Shown here piece by piece: positions 42,039 to 50,020 of a stretch of DNA of 64,000 bases; the first letter of the stretch is position 1, and every line of letters starts with the position of its first letter. A program made the position numbers and the translations under genes. The stretch covers positions 62,001 through 126,000 of the forward strand of contig CAJMQN010000002.1 in NCBI GenBank assembly GCA_905215695.1, given 5' to 3'. A model generated the notes under the pieces. It saw only the letters and a list, made by a program, of their open reading frames with translations. It made no database searches and was not told the DNA's origin. Source of the DNA: an uncultured bacterium (lineage in GTDB: Bacteria; Bacillota; Clostridia; Christensenellales; HGM11417).

Positions 42039-42062
42039 GAACCGCATTCTTCAATGCGGTCC
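42039..42062 (-). terminator. Attenuator terminator before the aromatic operon
   Basis: GAACCGCATT (42039-42048) and AATGCGGTCC (42053-42062) form a 10-bp stem (one G-T pair) with loop CTTC, extended by A/T pairs and followed on the minus strand by TTTTTT. It lies between the leader ORF and aroQ. It would also stop read-through from the his operon. Confidence 0.85.
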
Positions 42063-42101
42063 TTTTGTTTGGGGAATTTTACATCGAAAAAAGCGACTTT
42101 T

Positions 42102-42185
42102 TTATACGCAAAATCTGCCGTTCTCATATGCATAGAACGGCTTGCTAAACGCAAAAAAGTTGTAAATCGATGCTCTTTCTTTCAT
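42102..42185 (-). CDS. Phe/Tyr-rich leader peptide (attenuator)
   Basis: A 27-codon ORF upstream of aroQ. It has five Phe and three Tyr, concentrated in YNFFAFSKPFYAY. It contains an 8-bp inverted repeat (GCCGTTCT at 42117-42124 with AGAACGGC at 42134-42141), which would be a pause hairpin, and is followed by a terminator at 42039-42062. This is the layout of ribosome-mediated attenuation by charged tRNA-Phe or tRNA-Tyr. The ATG is only seven bases beyond a TATAAT, so it is probably translated from a leaderless message. No T-box sequence is present. The peptide itself is not expected to have a function. Confidence 0.7.
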   Translation of the reverse strand: MKERASIYNFFAFSKPFYAYENGRFCV

Positions 42186-42192
42186 GTTTTCT

Positions 42193-42222
42193 ATTATAGC
42201 ACATCTCATGTGTTTTTGTCCA
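42193..42222 (-). promoter_or_regulatory. Promoter of the aromatic operon leader
   Basis: On the minus strand TGGACA (42217-42222), 18 bases, TATAAT (42193-42198). It overlaps the last codons of hisE. The expected start point is at or just before the leader ATG at 42185. Confidence 0.7.
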
Positions 42223-42529
42223 CAATTTTCATCACTTTTAAATTTTTTTGTTTTTCGCTCCGCGCCCGAAGCTCGGACAGAACCGCCTCTATGCCCGTTC
42301 CGGTCTCCTCGAGCATCACGAGAAGATGATAGAGAAGGTCCGCGCACTCGTTTTTGATCTCCTCCGCGCTCCCGTTTTTCGCCGCGATGATCGTCTCCGC
42401 GCACTCCTCGCCCACTTTCTTGAGAATTTTGTCCAATCCCTTTTCGAACAGGTACGCCGTGTAAGACCCCTCGACGGGGTTCTCCCGCCGCTCCCGAATC
42501 ACGCCCGTCAGCTCTCTCAATTCTTCCAT
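42206..42529 (-). CDS. hisE: Phosphoribosyl-ATP pyrophosphatase
   Basis: A 107-residue MazG-like pyrophosphohydrolase for the second step of histidine synthesis. The signature is SYTAYLFEKGLDKILKKVGEE with E-E-x-x-E (VGEECAETIIAAKN) and the metal-binding ECADLLYHLLVML. It is separate from HisI here rather than fused. Last gene of the his operon; its 3' end carries the aromatic operon promoter. Confidence 0.93.
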   Translation of the reverse strand: MEELRELTGVIRERRENPVEGSYTAYLFEKGLDKILKKVGEECAETIIAAKNGSAEEIKNECADLLYHLLVMLEETGTGIEAVLSELRARSEKQKNLKVMKIVDKNT

Positions 42530-42530
42530 A

Positions 42531-42863
42531 TCATTCCTCCTCCGCGAGTACGCGGTAAAAACAACTGTAATTCCCCGTATGGCACGCCGCGCCCGTCTGC
42601 TCCACCGTCACCAAAAGGGTGTCGCAGTCGCAGTCGTAACGGATCTCCTTCACCCGCTGTACGTGTCCGCTCGTCTCTCCTTTTCTCCACAGCTTTTGCC
42701 GCGAACGGCTGTAGTAACAGGTATAGCCCGTCTTTAAAGTCTCCGTGAGACTCTCCGCGTTCATGTAGGCGAGCATCAGGACGTTTTTGTCCGTATCCTG
42801 CACCACGGCGGGGATCAGTTCGGATTTCCCGAACAGTTGTGATATCTCGATATTCGCTTTCAT
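42531..42863 (-). CDS. hisI: Phosphoribosyl-AMP cyclohydrolase
   Basis: A 110-residue zinc enzyme opening the purine ring of PR-AMP. It shows [30 protein letters not shown] and the zinc/magnesium residues in YDCDCDTLL, followed by CHTG. Standalone HisI length. The start at 42863 overlaps the hisF stop as ATGA, and it is one base from hisE. Confidence 0.94.
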   Translation of the reverse strand: MKANIEISQLFGKSELIPAVVQDTDKNVLMLAYMNAESLTETLKTGYTCYYSRSRQKLWRKGETSGHVQRVKEIRYDCDCDTLLVTVEQTGAACHTGNYSCFYRVLAEEE

Positions 42864-43624
42864 ACTTCCTCCCGCACGGGGATTTTGTGCGCGCGCAGTT
42901 CGCGCTTGACCTCGCCCACGGTCAGTTCGCCGTAGTGGAACAGGCTCGCCGCGAGCGCGGCGGACGCCTTGGTCTTTTCAAATACTTCGGTAAAGTGCGC
43001 AAGGCTTCCACACCCGCCCGAGGCGATGACGGGAATCTTCACAAGCGAGGAAATCCGCCCGGTGACGTCGAGGTCAAAGCCCTTTTTGGTGCCGTCCGCG
43101 TCCATGGAGGTCAGGAGGATTTCCCCCGCGCCCAAGGTTTCCGCGCGCACAATCCATTCCTCCGCGTCGAGACCGGAGTCCGATCTGCCTCCGGCGGTGA
43201 ACACGCGGTATCTGCCCTCCGCGCCCTTCCTCACATCCACGGCGAGCACCACGCACTGACTCCCAAAACAATCCGCCGCTTCCGAGATGAGTTCAGGGCG
43301 GTACACTGCCGCAGAATTCACGGAGACTTTATCCGCGCCCGCGCGCAAAATCCGCCGAAAGTCCTCGACGGTGCGGATTCCGCCCCCCACCGTGAGCGGC
43401 ACAAAGATGTTTTCGGCGGTGCGGCGCACCACGTCTTCCATGGTGTTCCGCGATTCACAGGTCGCGGTGATGTCCAAAAAGACGATTTCGTCCGCGCCCT
43501 GTCTGTCGTATGCCTTCGCGCACTCCACAGGGTCTCCCGCGTCCGTGATATTGACAAAATTGATTCCCTTGACCACCCGTCCGTCCTTGACGTCGAGGCA
43601 GGGGATAATCCGTTTAGCGAGCAT
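42860..43624 (-). CDS. hisF: Imidazole glycerol phosphate synthase, cyclase subunit
   Basis: A 254-residue beta/alpha barrel using ammonia from HisH to make IGP and AICAR. It has [16 protein letters not shown] (catalytic Asp near residue 10), [45 protein letters not shown] (second catalytic Asp) and VIASGGCGS. The ATG at 43624 with GGAG upstream is preferred over a TTG at 43630. The start overlaps hisA by 11 bases. Confidence 0.95.
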   Translation of the reverse strand: MLAKRIIPCLDVKDGRVVKGINFVNITDAGDPVECAKAYDRQGADEIVFLDITATCESRNTMEDVVRRTAENIFVPLTVGGGIRTVEDFRRILRAGADKVSVNSAAVYRPELISEAADCFGSQCVVLAVDVRKGAEGRYRVFTAGGRSDSGLDAEEWIVRAETLGAGEILLTSMDADGTKKGFDLDVTGRISSLVKIPVIASGGCGSLAHFTEVFEKTKASAALAASLFHYGELTVGEVKRELRAHKIPVREEV

Positions 43625-44330
43625 GGGCAATCTCCAAGGCGCGCTTTAAATCCAATGTGCCCGCGTACAGGCTCTTGCCGCAGATCGCGCCGTAGATGCC
43701 GAGTTCCGCGAGGGACTCGATGTCCGATTCCGAGGACACGCCCCCCGATGCGACGAGGTTCGCCGGGACGTTTTCTTTTAAAGTTTTCAGCATTTCGAGG
43801 TTGACCCCCGAGAGCATGCCGTCCCGGGAGATGTCCGTCACCACGAGCGTCTTTACCCCGCGGCGCGCCATGTCCCGACAGAATTCGAGATACCCGATCC
43901 CCCCGCTCTTCGTCCAGCCCGAGGTGCGGATGATTCCGTTTTCGCTGTCCGCGCCCACGGCAATCTTCTCGCCGTACTCTGCCGCGCACTCCTCGGCAAG
44001 CTCGGGATTTTCCGCCGCCGCAGAGCCGAGCACCGCGCGGGATACCCCGCAGGACAGCACTTCTCCCGCGCGGGCGCGGGTGCGGATTCCGCCCCCCGTC
44101 TCCACCTTCGCGCCGAGGGCGGCAATCTTCTCGATGATGCGGAAATTCACGCTCGTTCCCTCCTTCGCGCCGTTTAAGTCCACCACGTGAAGCCACTCCG
44201 CGCCCTCGTCCAAAAATCGTTTCGCCGCGTCGAGCGGGTCTGCCGCCACGCGGTGCGAGGTCGCGTAGTCGCCGCGGTACAGGCGCACACAGGCGCCGTC
44301 CAATAGGTCGATTGCGGGTAACAATATCAT
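43614..44330 (-). CDS. hisA: ProFAR isomerase
   Basis: A 238-residue barrel enzyme isomerising ProFAR to PRFAR. It has [20 protein letters not shown] (catalytic Asp near residue 8), [50 protein letters not shown] and VASGGVSS. It lies 39 bases after hisH. Confidence 0.94.
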   Translation of the reverse strand: MILLPAIDLLDGACVRLYRGDYATSHRVAADPLDAAKRFLDEGAEWLHVVDLNGAKEGTSVNFRIIEKIAALGAKVETGGGIRTRARAGEVLSCGVSRAVLGSAAAENPELAEECAAEYGEKIAVGADSENGIIRTSGWTKSGGIGYLEFCRDMARRGVKTLVVTDISRDGMLSGVNLEMLKTLKENVPANLVASGGVSSESDIESLAELGIYGAICGKSLYAGTLDLKRALEIAHAR

Positions 44331-44369
44331 GTGCGGTTCTCCTTGTAAGCAGAATTTCGGGGAATGTTT

Positions 44370-45002
44370 CTATGTTGTGGATTTCAGATTTTTGGGGGAA
44401 ACTTCGCGGCAGAAGGCGGCGAAATTCTCGAGCATGGCGAGTCCGGCGGAACCGCTCTTCTCGGGGTGAAACTGACAGCCGAACACGCGGCGGAGAGAAT
44501 CCTGCACCACGGCGGGAATCTCCTGCCCATACTCCGCGTAAGCGGGAACATATTCCTCCCCGCACACCGCGCGGTAACTGTGCACGAAATAGACGTAGCT
44601 CCCCTCCGCGATTCCCCGCGTAATCGGGGAGTCCGCGCGGTAAGAGAGGCTGTTCCAACCCATGTGCGGCACGGCCACCTCGCCCGTGATGCGTTTCACT
44701 TCCCCCGGAATCAGCCCGAGTCCCGCGCAAATTCCGAATTCCTCGCTCCGCTCAAACAGGAGCTGCATGCCGAGACAGATGCCCAAAACGGGAACTTTCG
44801 AGGACTTCAGCGCATCGGGAAAGCCGCGCTCCCCGAGCATGCGCATCGCCTCCGGGAAGGCGCCCACGCCGGGAAGAAGGATTCCTTCGCCCCCCGCGAG
44901 CTCCTCTGCGTCCCGCGCAAAGGCATATTCGATATTCAGATATTTCAGCGCGTTGGCGAGAGAAAACAGGTTTCCCGCGCCGTAGTCAACGACCTTCAGC
45001 AT
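44370..45002 (-). CDS. hisH: Imidazole glycerol phosphate synthase, glutaminase subunit
   Basis: A 210-residue class I glutamine amidotransferase feeding ammonia to HisF. It begins VVDYGAGNLFSLANAL and has the nucleophile Cys in VLGICLGMQLLFERSEE (near residue 80), MGWNSL, YFVHSYRA, and the catalytic His-Pro-Glu in FGCQFHPEKSG (near 188). Confidence 0.94.
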   Translation of the reverse strand: MLKVVDYGAGNLFSLANALKYLNIEYAFARDAEELAGGEGILLPGVGAFPEAMRMLGERGFPDALKSSKVPVLGICLGMQLLFERSEEFGICAGLGLIPGEVKRITGEVAVPHMGWNSLSYRADSPITRGIAEGSYVYFVHSYRAVCGEEYVPAYAEYGQEIPAVVQDSLRRVFGCQFHPEKSGSAGLAMLENFAAFCREVSPKNLKSTT

Positions 45003-45039
45003 GACAACTCCTCGAAATTTAATCGCAAAATATGCAAAA

Positions 45040-45618
45040 TCACAGCACGCCCTTGGTCGAGGGCAGGCGATCCGAGGTCACGGACACCGCGCGCTTCAGG
45101 GCGCGGGCGGTCGCCTTGAACATGCCTTCGAGCTTGTGGTGGTCGTTTCTGCCGTAGAGATTCGCAAGGTGAAGGGTCATTTTCGCGTTATCCGCAAGGG
45201 CGCGGAAAAATTCCTCCGCCATGCAGGTCTCCATCGTGCCGCAGTACTGATTGTCAAACTTTGCGTCATAGACGAGCATGCCCCTTCCCGAAAGATCGAG
45301 AACGCACCGCGCGAGACTCTCGTCCATGGGCACGAAGGCGACCGCGAAACGCTCGATTCCCCTTCGGTCGCCGAGCGCGCGGCAGAGCGCGTCGCCGAGC
45401 GCAATGCCCACGTCCTCGATCGTGTGGTGGCAGTCCACCTCGAGATCCCCCTTGCAGGTGAGTTCGAGGTCGAAGCCCGCGTGATTGGCGAGCGCCGTCA
45501 GCATGTGGTCGAAAAATCCCACGCCCGTATCGATTTTGATTTTGCCCGTCCCCTCCAAATTCAGGGAGAGGGCGATATCCGTTTCCCGCGTCTTTCGGCG
45601 GAGTTCTGCCCTTCTCAT
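45040..45618 (-). CDS. hisB: Imidazoleglycerol-phosphate dehydratase
   Basis: A 192-residue monofunctional dehydratase without the phosphatase domain found in enteric HisB. It has the two manganese-binding motifs DHMLTALANHAGFD and DCHHTIEDVGIALG (near 72), and the mirrored pair later (EEFFRALADNAKMTLHL and NDHHKLEGMFKA). It lies 10 bases after hisC. Confidence 0.95.
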   Translation of the reverse strand: MRRAELRRKTRETDIALSLNLEGTGKIKIDTGVGFFDHMLTALANHAGFDLELTCKGDLEVDCHHTIEDVGIALGDALCRALGDRRGIERFAVAFVPMDESLARCVLDLSGRGMLVYDAKFDNQYCGTMETCMAEEFFRALADNAKMTLHLANLYGRNDHHKLEGMFKATARALKRAVSVTSDRLPSTKGVL

Positions 45619-45628
45619 GCCGCGCTCC

Positions 45629-46693
45629 TTATTCTATCCATAAAATTCCCGCCGCCTCGTCAAGGCACTGCAACAGTTCCGCGTTCTCCTCATCCGTCCC
45701 CGCCGTGATTCTCAAATAACCGTCGAAGGCGCGCACGCTGATCCCACGCTTGCGCAGATAGGCGTCGATTTGGCGCACTTTGGAGGTGCGCACGTACACG
45801 AAGTTGGTCTCCCCGTCCACGGGCACAAAGTCCCCTTTGGAGATTTCCTCGATTTTCTTGAGTCCGTTGAAGAGGTCTGTCTTGGAGTCCGTCAGTTCCT
45901 CCGCCCTTCCCTCCATCGCCGCGCGCGAGGAGAGCGCGAGCCTGCCCGCAATCTGCGTGAGCGCGTTGACGTTGTAGGGGGAACGGGTCGTGTTCAAAAG
46001 TCCCGCGATTTCCGTACTCGTCACCGCGAAACCGAGACGGATTGCCGCCATGCCGAAGGCTTTGGAAAGCGTCTTTAAGACGATCAGATTGTCGTGCTTT
46101 TTCAGCTCGCCGAGGTAACTCTCGGAAGAAAAGTCCATGTATGCCTCGTCCAAAACGACGAGGGTGTCCGGCACCGAGGAGACGAGTTTATTGACCTGTT
46201 TGCGGTCCAACACGAGGGAGGTCGGATTGCAGGGGTTGGAGAGAAACAACAGCCGTGCGTTCCCCTCCCGACACGCCGAAATCGCCTCTTCTACGTCCAC
46301 CGTCAAATCCTCGCGCTTTTCGAGCTCGAGAACCTCGCACTCCATGAGCCGGGAGTAGAACGCGTACATGGAAAAGTCCTGCGCAAAGGTCACCACCCGG
46401 TCGCCCTTCGAGGCGAAGGTTTCCGCGATGAGGTTTAAAAGTTCGTCCGAGCCGTTGCCGCAGACCACCTGCTCCGGACGCACGCGGAAACATTTTCCGA
46501 ACGCCTCGCGCAGAGCCGCGCAGGTCGGGTCGGGGTAGCGGTTGAAGTCCAACCGCGAAATCTCTTTCCTGAACTTCGAGAGAAAGCGGCGGTTGACGTT
46601 GAAACAGCTCTCGTTCGCGTCGAGACGGATTTTGTAGTTCTCCGTGACGGGAACATAGGGTTTGAAGGTTTCTAATTTCGGATTGAATTTCAT
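45629..46693 (-). CDS. hisC: Histidinol-phosphate aminotransferase
   Basis: A 354-residue fold type I PLP enzyme. Landmarks are IRLDANESCFNV, YPDPTCAALREAF, VCGNGSDELLNLIAETF, FLSNPCNPTSLV, VVLDEAYMDF and the PLP lysine in LKTLSKAFGMAAIRLGF. The start overlaps the hisD stop as ATGA. Confidence 0.94.
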   Translation of the reverse strand: MKFNPKLETFKPYVPVTENYKIRLDANESCFNVNRRFLSKFRKEISRLDFNRYPDPTCAALREAFGKCFRVRPEQVVCGNGSDELLNLIAETFASKGDRVVTFAQDFSMYAFYSRLMECEVLELEKREDLTVDVEEAISACREGNARLLFLSNPCNPTSLVLDRKQVNKLVSSVPDTLVVLDEAYMDFSSESYLGELKKHDNLIVLKTLSKAFGMAAIRLGFAVTSTEIAGLLNTTRSPYNVNALTQIAGRLALSSRAAMEGRAEELTDSKTDLFNGLKKIEEISKGDFVPVDGETNFVYVRTSKVRQIDAYLRKRGISVRAFDGYLRITAGTDEENAELLQCLDEAAGILWIE

Positions 46694-47952
46694 TTTTCTG
46701 TCCTGACCCGAATGCTGTTTGCGTGCGCCGTCAGCCCCTCTCGCTCCGCAAAACGCACCACGTCCGGCGCCGCGCGGTCGAACGCTTCCTCCGTATAGCG
46801 GATATAGCTGTACTTTTTGAGAAAACTGTCCACCGACAGCGGGGAGGCAAAGCGCGCCGTGCCGCTCGTCGGGAGCACGTGATTGGGTCCCGCAAAGTAG
46901 TCGCCGAGAGGTTCCGGGGCGTACTTACCCAAAAATACGCTCCCCGCGCAATCGAATTCCTCCACATATTTTTCCGCGTCCTCTACCATGAGTTCGAGGT
47001 GTTCTGGGGAAATTTCGTTCGCAAGCTCCCGCACCTCCTCCATATTCCGGCAGACGATTGCCGCGCCGTAGGCGGAAAGGGAACGCTTCACGATGTCCGA
47101 GCGGGAGAGCAGGGCGCACTGCCGTTTGAGTTCTTCGATTGTTTCGTCCGCTATGCGTTCCTCGGTCGTCAGGAGCACCGCGGAGGCGAGGGGGTCGTGC
47201 TCCGCCTGACTCATGAGGTCCGCCGCGAGATACCGCGGGTCAGCGGTGCCGTCCGCGACCACGAGAATCTCCGAGGGTCCGGCGATCATGTCGATGTCGC
47301 AGGCGCCGAACACAATCTTTTTCGCGGTCGCCACGAACACGTTGCCCGGACCGACGATCTTGTCCACGCGGGGCACGCTCTCCGTGCCGTAGGCGAGCGC
47401 GGCGATCGCCTGCGCCCCCCCCACGAGCACGACTTTGTCCACCCCCGCGAGGTACGCCGCCCCGAGAATGTCCGCGTTCCGTTTCGGAGTCGCCATGACA
47501 ACCTCGGAGACGCCCGCAATCTTTGCCGGAACAGCGTTCATGAGCACCGAGGACGGATAGCTTGCCGTTCCGCCGGGCACGTACAGTCCCACCCGTTTCA
47601 GGGGACGGATTCTCTGCCCCAACAGACAGCCGTCGCGCTCGTAGGCAAAGCCCGTCCGCTTTTGCCGGGCGTGATAGTCCTCGATATTCGCTTTGGCGCG
47701 CTCGAGCGTGCCCCGAAATTCCGGTTCGAGGGAGAGAAACGCCGATTTTAATACGGCTCTGTCCAAAATTTCAATCTCTTCCGCGCCGTCGAATTTTTTG
47801 GCGTAGGAAAGGAGCGCGGCGTCCCCCTTCTCCCGAACTGCACGCACGATGGCGAGCGTCGCCTCGTAGAAGTCGTCCGCCTCTCCCCGCGCCCGAAGTT
47901 TGTTCAAAAAAGGGCGCTCGCTCTTTCCGTCCGCGATGATTTTGGGTATCAT
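46690..47952 (-). CDS. hisD: Histidinol dehydrogenase
   Basis: A 420-residue zinc- and NAD-dependent enzyme for the last two oxidations. It shows RVGLYVPGGTASYPSSVLMNAVPA, VVLVGGAQAIAALAYG, DKIVGPGNVFVATAK, MIAGPSEILVVADG, DLMSQAEHDP and the catalytic ISPEHLEL, then NHVLPTSGTARF. The start at 47952 overlaps the hisG stop by 4 bases; the longer frame to 48300 is rejected. Confidence 0.95.
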   Translation of the reverse strand: MIPKIIADGKSERPFLNKLRARGEADDFYEATLAIVRAVREKGDAALLSYAKKFDGAEEIEILDRAVLKSAFLSLEPEFRGTLERAKANIEDYHARQKRTGFAYERDGCLLGQRIRPLKRVGLYVPGGTASYPSSVLMNAVPAKIAGVSEVVMATPKRNADILGAAYLAGVDKVVLVGGAQAIAALAYGTESVPRVDKIVGPGNVFVATAKKIVFGACDIDMIAGPSEILVVADGTADPRYLAADLMSQAEHDPLASAVLLTTEERIADETIEELKRQCALLSRSDIVKRSLSAYGAAIVCRNMEEVRELANEISPEHLELMVEDAEKYVEEFDCAGSVFLGKYAPEPLGDYFAGPNHVLPTSGTARFASPLSVDSFLKKYSYIRYTEEAFDRAAPDVVRFAEREGLTAHANSIRVRTEK

Positions 47953-48572
47953 TCTATATTCTCCTGAAATATTCTGCAAAGCTCCATGATTTCCGACTTC
48001 TTCATCTTCATGCTCGCGCTGTTGGCAATGAGCCGCGCGGAGACTTCGGAAACCGTTTCCACCACTTCGAGTCCGTTCTCCTTCAGCGTCGTCCCCGTCT
48101 CCACAATATCGACGATGCCGTCCGCAAGATGCAGGAGGGGCGCAAGCTCTACGCTCCCCTCGATTTTGATGATTTCCACGTCCATGTTCTTGCGCTCGAA
48201 GAACTTGCGGGCGACGTTCGGATACTTGGTCGCGACCGTCTTTTTGCGGTAGCCGTCGAAGAAATCCGCACCCTTTTTCGCCGCGAGCGCGAAACGGCAC
48301 TTCCCGAATTTCAGGTCGAGGATTTCATACACGGGACGGTTGATTTCCGCGAGCGTATCCTTTCCGACCACGCCCACGTCGCACGCGCCGTGCTCTACGA
48401 AGGTCACCACGTCGTTTGCCTTGGCGAATACCGCCTGCAAAGAGGGCGTCGGGATCTCGATAATCAGTTTTCTGCCCTTCTCGCGGAAGGGGGAAACGTC
48501 CACCCCGCTCCGCTCGAGGAGGGATACCGTCTTGTCCTCGAGGCGACCCTTTGTCAATGCGAGTTTCAACAT
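47949..48572 (-). CDS. hisG: ATP phosphoribosyltransferase, short form
   Basis: A 207-residue short-form HisG, the first committed step, which needs HisZ for activity and lacks the C-terminal regulatory domain. It has LALTKGRLEDKT, VEHGACDVGVVGKDTL, ILDLKFGKCRFALA, VATKYPNVARKFF and the PRPP site DGIVDIVETGTTLKENGL. It lies one base after hisZ. Confidence 0.95.
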   Translation of the reverse strand: MLKLALTKGRLEDKTVSLLERSGVDVSPFREKGRKLIIEIPTPSLQAVFAKANDVVTFVEHGACDVGVVGKDTLAEINRPVYEILDLKFGKCRFALAAKKGADFFDGYRKKTVATKYPNVARKFFERKNMDVEIIKIEGSVELAPLLHLADGIVDIVETGTTLKENGLEVVETVSEVSARLIANSASMKMKKSEIMELCRIFQENIE

Positions 48573-48573
48573 A

Positions 48574-49701
48574 TTACACCTCTACCGTCCGACTCGCGCC
48601 GATCTTTTTGGCGTATCTCTCCGCCTCTTCCCGGGTCATATCCGTCGCGAGCGCCGAACGGACACCCGAGCGCATGAGCTCGCGCTGCGCGCAAATCGCC
48701 TTTACGGGGTCTTCCGCGCGCACGAGGACGAGCTCGGGAGCTTTCGCCCGCGCGTCTCCGGCGAGGGCGTCGAGGTTCACCGCGAATCCCACCGCGTCCA
48801 CCGACAGTCCGAAATCCTCGTACAGAGTATCGTACCGCCCGCCCGAGAGCACCTCGCCTCCCGCGTCCGTATAGCCCTTGAACACGAGCCCGGTATAGTA
48901 ATTATACTCGTTCAGGAGCGCGAGGTCAAAGGAAATTTTGCCCTTGACGCCGAGCCGGGTCAGACTGTCCATGATTTCCTGAAGATAGTCGAGGGTTTCG
49001 CCCGCGTCCGCAAAGAGAGAGCGCGCCTCCTCGAGCACCTCCGCCCCCCCGAACAGGCGGGGCAAAAGTTTGATTTTCTCCGCGTCTTTGACCTCGTTCT
49101 CCGCGAGCAGGGTGTCGAGGGCGGAAAAATTCTTTTGCGCGATACATTCGCGGAGTTCTTCGGCGAGCGCGTCCGGGACGCCCAGACTCTCGATGAGCGT
49201 CCGATATACCCCCACGTGCGATAGCTCGAAGAGAAAGTCCTCTGACACCGCGGACAAACTCTCCACTGCGAGCGCGACCGCCTCGAGGTCAGCGGACTTC
49301 CCCCCCTTTCCGAGAAGTTCCGCGCCGATCTGCATGACCTCGTCGCACTTCGCGGAGTGTGCGGGATTGCGGCGGAACACCGGCTGATTGTAGTACAGCC
49401 GCACCGGAAATTCCGGGTTCTTGAGCCGGGATGCGTACAGGCGCGCAATCGGTTTCGTGCTGTCCGGACGCAAAACCAAAAGTCTGCCCGTCCGATCGCA
49501 GAGCGTGAACATCTCGCTCTGCTCGAGCGCACCCGCACCTTCCGAAAACAAATCGTAATATTCGAAGGTCGGCGTTACCACCTCGCAATACCCGCACCCC
49601 TCAAAGAGACGGCGGAGACGCGCCTCCGCTTCCGCGCGCGACGCGCTCTCGTCAAAGAGCATTTCCGTTCCGCCCTCCGGCGCAGTCAGTTTGTTTTTCA
49701 T
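48574..49701 (-). CDS. hisZ: ATP phosphoribosyltransferase regulatory subunit
   Basis: A 375-residue paralogue of histidyl-tRNA synthetase without tRNA-charging ability, forming an octamer with short HisG and sensing histidine. It contains VVTPTFEYYDLF, LRPDSTKPIARL, PVRLYYNQPVFRRN, EVMQIGAELLG and the HisA-like loop YYTGLVFKGYTDAGGEVLSGGRYD. Length and missing anticodon-binding domain separate it from HisS. First gene of the his operon. Confidence 0.9.
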   Translation of the reverse strand: MKNKLTAPEGGTEMLFDESASRAEAEARLRRLFEGCGYCEVVTPTFEYYDLFSEGAGALEQSEMFTLCDRTGRLLVLRPDSTKPIARLYASRLKNPEFPVRLYYNQPVFRRNPAHSAKCDEVMQIGAELLGKGGKSADLEAVALAVESLSAVSEDFLFELSHVGVYRTLIESLGVPDALAEELRECIAQKNFSALDTLLAENEVKDAEKIKLLPRLFGGAEVLEEARSLFADAGETLDYLQEIMDSLTRLGVKGKISFDLALLNEYNYYTGLVFKGYTDAGGEVLSGGRYDTLYEDFGLSVDAVGFAVNLDALAGDARAKAPELVLVRAEDPVKAICAQRELMRSGVRSALATDMTREEAERYAKKIGASRTVEV

Positions 49702-49734
49702 GGCAACCTCGCTTTATCGCATTAAAGTGATAAT

Positions 49735-49763
49735 ATGATAACATAGAAAAGCACCCCTGTCAA
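49735..49763 (-). promoter_or_regulatory. Promoter of the histidine operon
   Basis: On the minus strand TTGACA (49758-49763), 17 bases, TATCAT (49735-49740). The leader of about 30 bases carries GCGAGGT before the hisZ ATG. I see no His-rich leader peptide or T-box. Confidence 0.75.
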
Positions 49764-49975
49764 GCGTTTCAAAATGGAGAGAGACAAAAAGTTGAGGAGA
49801 TTCCGGGGCGCGGCGCACCGAATGCGTGGGACGCGGGCGGCGCGCGGGAGCAAATGCATTGCTTTTCTATAAAATGTATATCATACAAGCGAGAAAACTT
49901 GCTTGCAAGGGTTTTCGAGCGCAGTATTGCAGCAGAAATGCGTTTTGCATGGCAAAACGAGTGAGCGGAAGCGAA

Positions 49976-50014
49976 CACAAAAGTCTTTGACTTTTGTGCA
50001 TTTACTGTTATAAT
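49976..50014 (+). promoter_or_regulatory. Promoter and inverted-repeat operator, leaderless
   Basis: TTGACT (49987-49992), 16 bases, TATAAT (50009-50014), then six bases to ATG at 50021 with no ribosome site. A perfect 10-bp inverted repeat CACAAAAGTC-TTT-GACTTTTGTG (49976-49998) covers the -35 and is a likely repressor site. The rest of 49764-49975 holds no gene that I recognise. Confidence 0.65.
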
Positions 50015-50020
50015 AGAACT

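Noticed and set aside
41942..42205. T-box riboswitch before the aromatic operon
   Set aside because: The conserved T-box sequence and specifier stem layout are absent; the leader-peptide model fits better.
42186..42404. 100-codon frame continuing upstream of the leader ORF
   Set aside because: It lies out of frame within hisE with Arg-rich nonsense composition. Only the last 27 codons lie beyond the promoter.
49702..49763. His-codon leader peptide before hisZ
   Set aside because: The leader is only about 30 bases, contains no His-rich ORF and no terminator.
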